From positions 62,001 to 126,000 of the forward strand of contig NZ_PXZM01000003.1 in assembly GCF_003013395.1 (NCBI RefSeq): 64,000 nucleotides of DNA, read 5' to 3'. A model generated the notes under the pieces. The model searched no databases, was not told where the DNA came from, and saw only the letters and a program-made list of their open reading frames with translations. The position numbers were made by a program, and so were the translations under genes. Position 1 is the first letter of the stretch. Each line of letters opens with the position of its first letter. Shown here in pieces: positions 17,663-25,389 of the stretch. The stretch is from Brevibacillus fortis (lineage in GTDB: Bacteria > Bacillota > Bacilli > Brevibacillales > Brevibacillaceae).

Positions 17663-18853
17663 TCAAGCTGCACGTATCAATTCCCGATCTCGTTTGCCGT
17701 GTAGCCAGTGATACAGTGGGATACTGAAAAGGATAAAGGCAACCATCCCGACGAAAATCGTACGGTATCCTGTATGCGGTACGATAAATCCTAACAGATA
17801 CGGCCCGATTCCTAAACCTAGATCATACAAAATGTAGTAAGTAGAGGTTGCTAATCCAAAGCGATGTGGAGAGGTCACCTTCACAGCTACCGTTTGGGCA
17901 ATGGAGTTAAAGTTTCCGAAGCCCACTCCAATCATTGCGGCAGATAGCAGCAGCATCCAGGTAGTAGATGCTTGACTGAATAAAAGCATTCCTAGAGCAA
18001 ATATCACCAGGCTGGGGTATGTCACAATGTTCGCCCCCCTTGCGTCCATTAGCTTTCCAGTGAATGGTCGCGAGAGGATAATGACGATGGCGTACACCAA
18101 GAAGAAGTAGCTGGATGCTGAGGAGAGATTAATTTCGTCCGCGTAAAAGGATAAAAATGACAAGACGCCCGAATAGCTAAAACCGATTAATAAGGCAATG
18201 AATGAAATCGGCAGGGCTTTCGGTTCGATGAATTTCGAAAGCAGAGAACCTTTTGCTTCCTCCTTCACGCTTGCGGAAAGTACCGGAACATTGATTTTTA
18301 CCATGGCATAAAACATCAAACAAATCAGGGAAAACACGACATTCATCGTAAAGATCCAGATGAACCCATTTTCAAGCCGCAATAAGATCATACCGAGAAA
18401 AGGACCAATTGCAGTGGCTAAAATCGCACTTAAACTGTAATAGCCAATCCCCTCACCCTTGCGAGACGCAGGCAAGATTTGCGCAATAATGGTACCTGTT
18501 GCTGTACTGGCGATACCAACTGCAATCCCTTGCAGCAATCGATTAACCAGTAGCAAGCTGATATGGAAAGTGAAAAAGTAAAGGAACGAAGTGACAGCAA
18601 AAAATCCTAACCCAATCCAAAGCGTTTTTTTCGTACCAATGTGACTAATCGCTCTACCGGTGACCAATCGACCAATCAAAGCACCAATAATAAAGATGCT
18701 TGAAACCAATCCGGCTGAACTGGTCGAAGCGTGAAATTCTGTTTTGGCATACGAAGCAATCGTAACCATTAGTAAGAAATACATAAGTGTAAGAAGAAAA
18801 TTGATGAAAGAAACAATGACAAACTCCTTTGTCCAAAGCCTATCCTTTTTCAC
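17663..18853 (-). CDS. MFS transporter, probable drug efflux, in operon with a MarR regulator
   Basis: This 396-aa protein has the twelve hydrophobic segments of a major facilitator. The loop after helix 2 contains GRLVTGRAISHIGTKK, the motif A region of the drug:H+ antiporter group. It probably exports a small lipophilic compound; the substrate is not determinable. It starts 3 bases after the stop of the marR-like gene at 18857, so the two are one transcript and translation is probably coupled. The pairing with a MarR-family repressor suggests induction by the exported compound. A strong terminator follows. Confidence 0.85.
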   Translation of the reverse strand: MKKDRLWTKEFVIVSFINFLLTLMYFLLMVTIASYAKTEFHASTSSAGLVSSIFIIGALIGRLVTGRAISHIGTKKTLWIGLGFFAVTSFLYFFTFHISLLLVNRLLQGIAVGIASTATGTIIAQILPASRKGEGIGYYSLSAILATAIGPFLGMILLRLENGFIWIFTMNVVFSLICLMFYAMVKINVPVLSASVKEEAKGSLLSKFIEPKALPISFIALLIGFSYSGVLSFLSFYADEINLSSASSYFFLVYAIVIILSRPFTGKLMDARGANIVTYPSLVIFALGMLLFSQASTTWMLLLSAAMIGVGFGNFNSIAQTVAVKVTSPHRFGLATSTYYILYDLGLGIGPYLLGFIVPHTGYRTIFVGMVAFILFSIPLYHWLHGKRDRELIRAA

Positions 18854-18856
18854 TGC

Positions 18857-19273
18857 TTACCCTCTTCTCTTTAGGTTCATGATTAGTTTTTCTAGCACTG
18901 AGGCTACTGCGTCTCTTTCCTCCCGTGAGATACCCTCCATTACTTCTTCCAAGAATGGATCAGTCGCTTCCATAATCGTCTTATGTAGCGCTTCACCTTT
19001 CTCTGACAAATACATAATTTTTTGCCGTTTGTCTGTTCCAGATGAAATCGAGATCAATTCACGCGCAGCTAATTTTTGTGCAATCGGTGTAATCGCCGGC
19101 TTCTCTACTTGCCAATAATCGGCGACGTCGCTAAAAGTAGCAGCTCCATTATTCTTGAGATAACGAATTAATGCCCATTGCGTGACGGATATTCCGAATG
19201 GCAGTAACTCCTCTTGCAATTGGTTATTGTACATACGGTGTGTGAATGCGACTTTTGAAAAGAAAGGGTACAT
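18857..19273 (-). CDS. MarR-family transcriptional regulator
   Basis: The 138-aa protein has the MarR winged-helix layout: helix 1 with FTHRMYNNQLQEEL, the reader segment ATFSDVADYWQVEKPAITPI, the wing SSGTDKRQKIMYLSEKG, and a dimerising C-terminal helix. It is the first gene of a two-gene operon with an MFS exporter and probably represses it. AAGGAG lies about 7 bases before the ATG. A 9-bp AT-only palindrome about 30 bp upstream (19301-19319) is a candidate binding site, consistent with autoregulation. Confidence 0.88.
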   Translation of the reverse strand: MYPFFSKVAFTHRMYNNQLQEELLPFGISVTQWALIRYLKNNGAATFSDVADYWQVEKPAITPIAQKLAARELISISSGTDKRQKIMYLSEKGEALHKTIMEATDPFLEEVMEGISREERDAVASVLEKLIMNLKRRG

Positions 19274-19300
19274 AGTAGCTCCTTTGTTATTCGTTTTAGT

Positions 19301-19319
19301 TAATTAATTTAATTAATTA
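19301..19319. promoter_or_regulatory. Candidate MarR operator palindrome
   Basis: TAATTAATT and AATTAATTA flank a single T, giving a near-perfect palindrome just upstream of the marR-like start. Size and position fit MarR-family operators. Low-complexity AT sequence makes chance occurrence possible. Confidence 0.5.
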
Positions 19320-19370
19320 TATATCTTTACTTGTTGGTTGAGAAGGTCTAAATAACGATGGGTAATAATC

Positions 19371-19814
19371 TTGTGGCTTTTTAGAGGCGACGCCCTACGC
19401 ACCCCTCTCTATTGGTCGCATCCGACAGTTACTGGCCCGTTTTACTCAAGGTTGGCTGCCACCATTCCGGAAGATACCCTTTATCTGTATCGGGAGCAAA
19501 ATCTCCAGCAGCTCATTCAAAATTGTGGGGTTTTTATCAACCATACCTACTTGGCAAGATTACCTGCCAAAAAGCAAGGCGGGAAATTTCTCATTCGAGA
19601 TGCCAAAGGAAACTGGATCATCCATCCCGATTTTGACCGTTTGTTGAAGCGAATGGACTCGCTACGTGATCAAGGCAAATTGCATTTGACGACCATACGC
19701 GAAATCATGGATTATTGGCTCGCCCTCTCTCAAGCTTGCCCATTCCCATTGCCTCGCCGCTTGACTCTCCCCTTAACGGGAAAGTTATACTCGGTACAGA
19801 ACATACGCAAGTAA
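19371..19814 (+). pseudogene. Orphan 147-codon frame, possible 5'-truncated polysaccharide deacetylase-like remnant
   Basis: The frame begins only at a TTG with no clear ribosome binding site and continues smoothly for 147 codons. The C-terminal half (KFLIRDAKGNWIIHPDFDR, then RDQGKLHLTTIREIMDYWLA) resembles the end of polysaccharide deacetylase-type proteins, where the last helix ends in a Tyr-Trp pair. The first half (YWSHPTVTGPFYSR) also looks like real protein, yet there is no room for an N-terminal domain before the marR promoter region. I read it as the 3' remnant of a longer gene, but a short intact gene of unknown function cannot be excluded. It ends 12 bp before the MerR-like gene, on the same strand. 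Confidence 0.4.
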
Positions 19815-19826
19815 GGAGGTTTCGCC

Positions 19827-20642
19827 ATGTTTAAAATCAGTGAATTTGCGAAGATTAGTCAAGTCTCCGTCAAAACACTCCGTTACTATGACCAAGTGCA
19901 TTTGCTCAAGCCAGCTCATACCGACAAATTTTCAGGTTATCGGTATTATACGGCTGACCAAATGTTTCAGCTTAATCGGATTTTGGCCTATAAAGAATTG
20001 GGTTTCTCATTAGATCAAATTCGTCAGATGATGAGCGAGCAAATCCCACTCGAACAAATCAGGGGGATGTTTCGAATCAAGCAAAGCGAAATTCAGTCCA
20101 TTCTGGATAAGGAGCAAGCAAGATTGAATCTCATCAAGGATCGCCTGTACGCCATCGAAAATGAAGGGAAAAGCCTGCCTTCGCATGACGTTATTCTAAA
20201 AAAAGTAGAGCCGCAGCTCGTCCTATCCTATCGAAAAAGAACTCCATTCAATAAAATACCCGAGCTATTCCAACAGCTGGACGATCATTTGGGACGTTCT
20301 GGTCAATCTTCTCTTTCCCGGATGGTTCTTTGGCATGGCTGTGAGGAATGTGATGACAACATGGATGTGGAAGTGGCGCGTCTAATTTCTCAGGACTTTC
20401 AGACCGTCCCCCCCTTTACCGTAAAGCAATTGCCGGAAATTCCGTTGATGGCTACGCTCATCCATCATTGTCGGACGACATGCCGTTGCACTGCGAGTGT
20501 CGAATTGGCGTTGTGGATTGAACGAAATGGATATCGGATCAAAGAGAACGAACCCCGTCGTGAAATTTGTGTTCGTCGTGAAAGTCCAGATGACCCGGAC
20601 TCTTACGTCGCCGAGCTCCAGATTGCCGTCGAAAAAGCTTGA
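19827..20642 (+). CDS. MerR-family regulator with GyrI-like effector domain
   Basis: The 271-aa protein starts with a MerR helix-turn-helix (ISEFAKISQVSVKTLRYYDQ, then GYRYYTADQ), a coiled-coil dimer helix (about residues 75-118), and a C-terminal effector-binding domain of about 145 residues, as in BmrR. The effector part is unusually cysteine-rich: HGCEECDD near residue 170 and HHCRTTCRCT near 212. An AAGGAGG site precedes the ATG by 7 bases. It lies upstream of an MFS gene on the same strand, 31 bp away, so it probably activates efflux in response to a compound bound by the effector domain. The cysteines could bind metal or sense thiol-reactive agents; that is speculation. Confidence 0.88.
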   Translation: MFKISEFAKISQVSVKTLRYYDQVHLLKPAHTDKFSGYRYYTADQMFQLNRILAYKELGFSLDQIRQMMSEQIPLEQIRGMFRIKQSEIQSILDKEQARLNLIKDRLYAIENEGKSLPSHDVILKKVEPQLVLSYRKRTPFNKIPELFQQLDDHLGRSGQSSLSRMVLWHGCEECDDNMDVEVARLISQDFQTVPPFTVKQLPEIPLMATLIHHCRTTCRCTASVELALWIERNGYRIKENEPRREICVRRESPDDPDSYVAELQIAVEKA

Positions 20643-20673
20643 AAATAGAACATGTGGAGAGGAGATTCAGCTT

Positions 20674-21885
20674 TTGAACAGACAGCAAAAGTTCCTAACT
20701 TTTACCTTATTTTTATTGACCTTCGTCCTGGGTACGAGTGAATTTGTCATTATCTCGCTGCTTAGTGATGTGGCATCCGAGTTGGGCATATCGATCTCAA
20801 CAGTAGGCTCGCTAGTATCAGCCTTTGCCATTGCATTTGCAATCGGTACACCGATCTTAACGGCGATATTCAGCCGATTTGCCAAGTATCCACTCATACT
20901 TACGTTGATCGGGGTCTTTATTACAGGGAATATTCTTACGGCTTTATCTGAGTCGTATGCCTTGCTTCTTGTTTCCAGAATCTTGACTGCCGTTGTGACC
21001 GGGGTTTTGATTGCACTTGCCATGGCCGTTGCCAGTGAAACGATGCCTGCTGAGAAAAGGGGGCCCGCAATTTCTATCATTTTTGCTGGCTTCACGATCG
21101 CCAGCGTGGTTGGGGTTCCAATCGGTACTTTTATTGGACAATGGGGCGGTTGGCAAATGGCCTTTTGGTTTGCGGCACTATTAGGGATCATTTCTCTCCT
21201 AGCAAGTGCAGCGACCATCCCGAAAGGACTTAAGAGATCGAACAGTTCCTTGCAAAAACAAATCGGGTTATTGACCAATACACGTATCATCATCGCGTTC
21301 TTTATTCCGGCATTAAGCATCGGCGCGACCTACACAGTCTATACGTATTTAACTCCTTTGCTGCAAGACGTGCTCTTCGTACCGAATCAATATTTGAGTC
21401 TCGTATTTTTACTGTACGGGGTGATTTCTATCTTTAGCACGCTGATTGGTGGGAAACTGGCAGCTCACAACGGGATTGGAAAGCTCCGGTATGTTTATCT
21501 GATGCAAGCCGTCATTCTCGCATCTCTTTATGCTTCGCCGCATTCCCTACTCGGTGGATTCATCAGCCTATCCTTTATGGCGCTGGTCGTTTACATCATG
21601 AATTCCACGATGCAATTGTACTTTATTGATTTGGCCGATAAACATTATCCCGCTGCCAGAGATTTGGCTTCCTCATTAACTCCCGTCTCTGTCAATGTTG
21701 GGATCGCCCTCGGATCAGCTTTAGGTGGATTTATAACGACAAACAGGGAACTCATTGATGTTTCTTGGGTCGGTGCGATTGTCGCGATCGCGGCATCCTT
21801 GCTGACATTTATCAGCTACAGTTTAGATCGCAAAGCGATGTCCTATCACACGCATACATTAGAGGACTGTCAAACACGAAAATAA
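20674..21885 (+). CDS. MFS transporter, DHA1/AraJ-like efflux pump
   Basis: The predicted 403-aa protein has twelve membrane segments and begins LNRQQKFLTFTLFLLTFVLG, followed by TSEFVIISLLSDVASELGIS, the typical start of the sugar/drug efflux group (AraJ, YdhP). The frame is open back to 20497 inside the merR-like gene, but TTG at 20674 has GGAGAGGAG upstream and gives the family's usual N-terminus. It follows the MerR-type regulator by 31 bp and is probably its target. The exported compound cannot be inferred. A terminator shared with the convergent tyrS gene lies behind it. Confidence 0.85.
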   Translation: MNRQQKFLTFTLFLLTFVLGTSEFVIISLLSDVASELGISISTVGSLVSAFAIAFAIGTPILTAIFSRFAKYPLILTLIGVFITGNILTALSESYALLLVSRILTAVVTGVLIALAMAVASETMPAEKRGPAISIIFAGFTIASVVGVPIGTFIGQWGGWQMAFWFAALLGIISLLASAATIPKGLKRSNSSLQKQIGLLTNTRIIIAFFIPALSIGATYTVYTYLTPLLQDVLFVPNQYLSLVFLLYGVISIFSTLIGGKLAAHNGIGKLRYVYLMQAVILASLYASPHSLLGGFISLSFMALVVYIMNSTMQLYFIDLADKHYPAARDLASSLTPVSVNVGIALGSALGGFITTNRELIDVSWVGAIVAIAASLLTFISYSLDRKAMSYHTHTLEDCQTRK

Positions 21886-21897
21886 CGCAAATAGAGG

Positions 21898-21933
21898 AAG
21901 AAGCTTCCCTTCATGTTTCCAGGGAAGCTTCTT
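21898..21933. terminator. Bidirectional terminator between the MFS gene and tyrS
   Basis: AAGAAGCTTCCC and GGGAAGCTTCTT are perfect inverted copies with a 12-nt loop, between converging genes whose stops are at 21885 and 21944. T-rich sequence follows on each strand but the runs are interrupted. Confidence 0.75.
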
Positions 21934-21943
21934 ATTCCTTCAT

Positions 21944-23212
21944 CTATTGAGATAATTTCACCAAGCTGTAGTTTTTCTTGCCTTTGCGGATAATGATGAA
22001 GCGGCCGCCGATAGCGAGACTTGGTGTTACTTCCAGTTCGAGATCGGTAACGCGCTCGCCATTCATGGAGATAGCGCCTTTTGTAATATCCTCACGCGCT
22101 TGACGCTTGGAAGGCTCAATGCCGATCTCAACAAGCCAGTCAACAATGTTCTTCGTTTCGAGGGTAGATTCATACGTCGGCATTTCTTTGAAGCCTTGCT
22201 CGATCTCATCTGCCGATAGCGATTTAATATCACCCGTAAACAAAGCTGCTGTAATGCGCTTCGCCTGCTCCAGCATTTCCTCGCTGTGCACAAATTTCGT
22301 CATTTCCTCAGCCAGCGCTTTTTGCGCCTCGCGTTTATGTGGCTCGGTCTGTACTTTTTCAGCCAGCTCTTCAATTTGTTCTTTGGAGAGGAACGTAAAG
22401 TATTTCAAGTATTTCACAACATCGCGGTCATCGGTATTCGCCCAGAATTGGTAGAATTCGAATGGTGTTGTTTTGTTTGGATCGAGCCAGATAGCTCCTC
22501 CTGCTGTCTTCCCGAATTTCGTACCATCTGCCTTCAGCATCAGAGGAATGGTGAGACCGAATGCTTTTGCTTCTGGTCCTTCTTTTTTGCGAATCAGATC
22601 GAGACCGCTCGTGATGTTACCCCACTGGTCGGAACCGCCGATTTGCAGCTGAACATCTTCATGTTTGTACAGATGCAGGTAATCCAGCGATTGCAGAATT
22701 TGATAGGAAAACTCCGTGAACGAAATGCCGCTTTCCAATCTGCTCGACACAACATCTTTGGCAAGCATCGTGTTGATGCTAAAGTTTTTACCAAAATCAC
22801 GCAAAAATTCAATGACATTGATTTTGTGCGTCCAGTCGTAGTTGTTCACCAAACGGATTTGGTTGTCGCCTTCTGTAACGAACAGCTTCTTCATTTGAGC
22901 GGTAAGTGCATCTACGTTCTCCTGAATTTGTTCCAGTGTTTGCAAAGAACGCTCAGATTGACGGCCGCTCGGATCGCCAATCGTACCTGTTGCACCACCG
23001 ATCAAAATGACCGGACGATGACCAGCGAGCTGGAAGCGTTTCAGTACCATGAAAGGAATCAAGTGACCGATATGCATGCTGTCACCTGTTGGGTCCACAC
23101 CACAATATAACGAGACTGCTTTTTCATTCGTTAATTCTCGCAGCCCTTCTGCATCTGTTTGCTGATTGATGGCTTCGCGCCATTCGAGTTCATCGATAAT
23201 ATTCACTGCCAT
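21944..23212 (-). CDS. tyrS: Tyrosine--tRNA ligase (TyrS)
   Basis: The 422-aa enzyme charges tRNA-Tyr with tyrosine in the cytoplasm. It has the class I signature HIGHL near residue 50, the tyrosine-site region QIGGSDQWGNI, the KFGKT form of the second class I motif, and a C-terminal S4 RNA-binding domain (about 355-422). The start at 23212 is chosen over the longer frame to 23299 because AAGGAG lies 5-6 bases upstream and the extension falls inside the T-box terminator. Transcription comes from a good sigma-A promoter at 23514-23542 and is controlled by a T-box leader, so expression should rise when uncharged tRNA-Tyr accumulates. Confidence 0.97.
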   Translation of the reverse strand: MAVNIIDELEWREAINQQTDAEGLRELTNEKAVSLYCGVDPTGDSMHIGHLIPFMVLKRFQLAGHRPVILIGGATGTIGDPSGRQSERSLQTLEQIQENVDALTAQMKKLFVTEGDNQIRLVNNYDWTHKINVIEFLRDFGKNFSINTMLAKDVVSSRLESGISFTEFSYQILQSLDYLHLYKHEDVQLQIGGSDQWGNITSGLDLIRKKEGPEAKAFGLTIPLMLKADGTKFGKTAGGAIWLDPNKTTPFEFYQFWANTDDRDVVKYLKYFTFLSKEQIEELAEKVQTEPHKREAQKALAEEMTKFVHSEEMLEQAKRITAALFTGDIKSLSADEIEQGFKEMPTYESTLETKNIVDWLVEIGIEPSKRQAREDITKGAISMNGERVTDLELEVTPSLAIGGRFIIIRKGKKNYSLVKLSQ

Positions 23213-23234
23213 ACACTCCTTCAATCTCCTATGA

Positions 23235-23507
23235 TGAAAATAAAAAATCGCCCCTTGTCTATTGTAGACATAGGGACGATTGAATAACCGTGTTACCACC
23301 CATCTTGCACAATGGACCCAAACGCTTGCTTTAGGCCAATCATGCCACTCGTCGCGAGTTATCGTTCGCGGTGCCGCTCGGCATTACCCGAGATACTCCA
23401 GAGTGTAATTCGCTCGCTTACTGTGTACCGGGTTCCATCAACCCCCGGCTTTCTAGAACAGGGAATAAGCTGCTACTGCGCTCTTTCAACGTATGTTCAT
23501 ATGAATT
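23235..23507 (-). promoter_or_regulatory. T-box riboswitch (tyrosine) leader of tyrS
   Basis: The leader has the T-box sequence GGGTGGTAACACGG (plus-strand 23288-23301). A terminator stem AATCGTCCC...GGGGCGATT with a T6 run follows at about 23241-23282. Upstream there is a long GC-rich Stem I region. A TAC codon at 23405-23407 inside GCGAATTACACTC is a good candidate specifier for tyrosine; another TAC at 23425-23427 is possible. Uncharged tRNA-Tyr would pair with the T-box and favour the antiterminator. Confidence 0.93.
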
Positions 23508-23513
23508 ACAGAC

Positions 23514-23542
23514 AGTATATTGAAATAAGTTAGCAATGTCAA
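23514..23542 (-). promoter_or_regulatory. Sigma-A promoter of the tyrS T-box leader
   Basis: On the minus strand a perfect TTGACA is followed after 17 bases by TATACT. It is well placed to start the T-box leader just downstream, and nothing else in the region competes. Confidence 0.88.
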
Positions 23543-23571
23543 CCATCTAGCTATTATTCCGCTAACATCCC

Positions 23572-25071
23572 TTATTTTATTTTCGTGAGACCGTCAGAAG
23601 TTAGTTCATAGACAGTTGTTGCGACTTCCTGTAAATACCGTCGATCATGCGAAATACTGATAATCACACCGTCAAAAGCGGCTAACGCATGGCACAGAAC
23701 AGGAGTCGTCAAAGGACTGAAGTTTCTGGTCGGTTCATCCAGTATCAATATTTCACATTGATCCAAAATCATTTTTAACAGGAGCAATTTCGCTTTCTGT
23801 CCCCCAGACAAGTTTTGAATGGGTTGATGCATCTCCTCTTTTGTAAATCTCATACTGCCTAAATACGTATACGCTTTTGTAATCGCATCTTTACTCCCCG
23901 ATGTTTCCAAGAATTCAATCGGTGTTTTCGTTGAATCCAACCGGTCTTCATAGTTTTGGGGCATGTAACCGATCTTTAATGCCGAATGCTCGACTAGCTC
24001 ATCCATGATCTTTTTCAACAACGTCGTTTTTCCGATCCCGTTTTCCCCAATGATCGCGACTTTTTCTGGACCCTTGATGGTTAAGTGAATCTGTTTCGAT
24101 AGCTGTTTGTTCGCGATTTGCAGTATTTCCAATGAATAGTCAAGAATTTGTTTACTGCGAGGCACGTGTACCGCAAAATCAAAACGGAATTCACTTGCCT
24201 CTTCCACACTCGGTACCTCTTGAAATGTCTCGGATGCCCTCTCTATGCGCTCCTTTTGATTTTTCAGAGACTTGATTTTCTTTTGCAATCGCGGATCTGA
24301 CCGGGATACGTTCCGATGTTGATGCTCTGCCTTATTCCAAACGTCATGCCATTTCGCCATTTGCTTTTTATGGTCTGAAGCTTGCTTTTTCGCTATCTGT
24401 TCTTGTTTGCTCAAGTGGTTCTCGCGATTGCCGAGGTAACTCTCATATGGTTCTCTTGAAAACGTATACTTGGGTACTTGTTTGCGCTTTGTCAGTTCCA
24501 TATGAAGGATACCGTTTGCTGTATTCGCGATAAATGTTTCATCATGCGATACATATAAGACAGGAAAAGTCGTCTGTTGTATAAAGCCTTCCAGCCACTC
24601 CATCGTTTGAATATCCAAATCATTCGTGGGTTCATCCAGCAATAGAACATCAGGATTCTGAGCCAACAGACTTAAAAACCGGTATTTGAAGCGTTCACCC
24701 CCGGAAAGAACACCCATCTTTTGATCTGAATCCAATGAATGAATGCCGAAATCATCCATCGCTCTCAGCAGCTCTTTGCTCCATTGATTTTCGGCAAAAA
24801 AGTCGGCAATGGTCATTTGTTTTTCTTTGTCCGATAGCTCCTGTGATAGAAAACCCAATGAATAGTCGCTTCTCATCACTTTCCCTTCAAATGTGCAATA
24901 CTCGGCAATCAGTTGTTCATTGTAGATAAATTTTAGTAAGGTGCTTTTTCCATTTCCTTCTTCACCGATGATGGCGATCTTGTCGCCTGTTTGAATGTTT
25001 AAATGCAAATCATGTAGGAGAGTCCTGCTGTCTTTCTTGGTCGTAATCGTAATGCTATGCACTTCTATCAT
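23572..25071 (-). CDS. ABC-F family ATPase, probable antibiotic-resistance ribosome protection type
   Basis: The 499-aa soluble protein has two nucleotide-binding domains and no membrane segments. Domain 1 has GEEGNGKST, LSGGERFK and DEPTNDLD; a charged helical linker follows (about 200-290); domain 2 has GENGIGKTT and LSGGQKAK with the variant Walker B tail DEPTRNFSP. ABC-F proteins of this size bind the ribosomal E site and can displace antibiotics. The start at 25071 (MIEVHS) has GGGGGAAG upstream; a frame extending to 25089 is less likely. The long leader with a leader ORF, competing stems and a terminator is typical of resistance-type ABC-F genes induced by stalled ribosomes. Which drugs it answers to is unknown. 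Confidence 0.85.
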   Translation of the reverse strand: MIEVHSITITTKKDSRTLLHDLHLNIQTGDKIAIIGEEGNGKSTLLKFIYNEQLIAEYCTFEGKVMRSDYSLGFLSQELSDKEKQMTIADFFAENQWSKELLRAMDDFGIHSLDSDQKMGVLSGGERFKYRFLSLLAQNPDVLLLDEPTNDLDIQTMEWLEGFIQQTTFPVLYVSHDETFIANTANGILHMELTKRKQVPKYTFSREPYESYLGNRENHLSKQEQIAKKQASDHKKQMAKWHDVWNKAEHQHRNVSRSDPRLQKKIKSLKNQKERIERASETFQEVPSVEEASEFRFDFAVHVPRSKQILDYSLEILQIANKQLSKQIHLTIKGPEKVAIIGENGIGKTTLLKKIMDELVEHSALKIGYMPQNYEDRLDSTKTPIEFLETSGSKDAITKAYTYLGSMRFTKEEMHQPIQNLSGGQKAKLLLLKMILDQCEILILDEPTRNFSPLTTPVLCHALAAFDGVIISISHDRRYLQEVATTVYELTSDGLTKIK

Positions 25072-25149
25072 GTGCTTCCCCCATTTCATTTCTGTGTTTT
25101 CACCGATTTATTTGTTGTTCATGTGCATCACCCTCCGATTTTTGACAAC

Positions 25150-25187
25150 AAAAAAAGATGCTTCTGTCCAATAAACAGAAGCATCTT
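25150..25187 (-). terminator. Attenuator terminator in the ABC-F leader
   Basis: AAGATGCTTCTGT and ACAGAAGCATCTT are perfect 13-bp inverted copies with a 7-nt loop, followed by a run of seven T on the minus strand. It sits between the promoter at 25351-25380 and the ABC-F start, so it must be read through for expression. Confidence 0.9.
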
Positions 25188-25206
25188 GCTCTCATACTTG
25201 AAATCG

Positions 25207-25317
25207 CTATATGAAAAATAGACCATACAGGGATTCAGGATATAAATTTCGGGTGAATTTGGCTTCTTGTTTATTTATTATAGGATTGGCTTTTCCAATA
25301 AATAAACAATTGCGCAA
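25207..25317 (-). CDS. Leader peptide ORF of the ABC-F attenuator
   Basis: A TTG-started frame of 36 codons ends in TAG shortly before the terminator hairpin. ATCGGAGGGTGA lies upstream as its ribosome binding site, and the same 12-base block recurs before the ABC-F gene. The frame spans a 13-bp inverted repeat (TTGTTTATTTATT and its complement), so ribosome position would decide which stems form. Predicted by position and structure, not by similarity. Confidence 0.55.
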   Translation of the reverse strand: MRNCLFIGKANPIINKQEAKFTRNLYPESLYGLFFI

Positions 25318-25350
25318 ATGATTCACCCTCCGATCAAAGTAGTTGAGTTC

Positions 25351-25380
25351 AATATAGCATGGCCTTCTAAATAATGTCAA
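25351..25380 (-). promoter_or_regulatory. Sigma-A promoter of the ABC-F leader
   Basis: On the minus strand a perfect TTGACA is followed after 18 bases by TATATT. It lies immediately behind the stop of the 25390-27054 gene and drives the attenuated leader. Confidence 0.8.
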
Positions 25381-25389
25381 TGAAGCTAT

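Noticed and set aside
20667..21320. Minus-strand frame of 217 codons opposite the MFS gene
   Set aside because: Mirror frame of the membrane protein; it has no ribosome binding site.
22286..23110. Long plus-strand frame opposite tyrS
   Set aside because: It is the antisense shadow of tyrS, with no start signal and no family resemblance.
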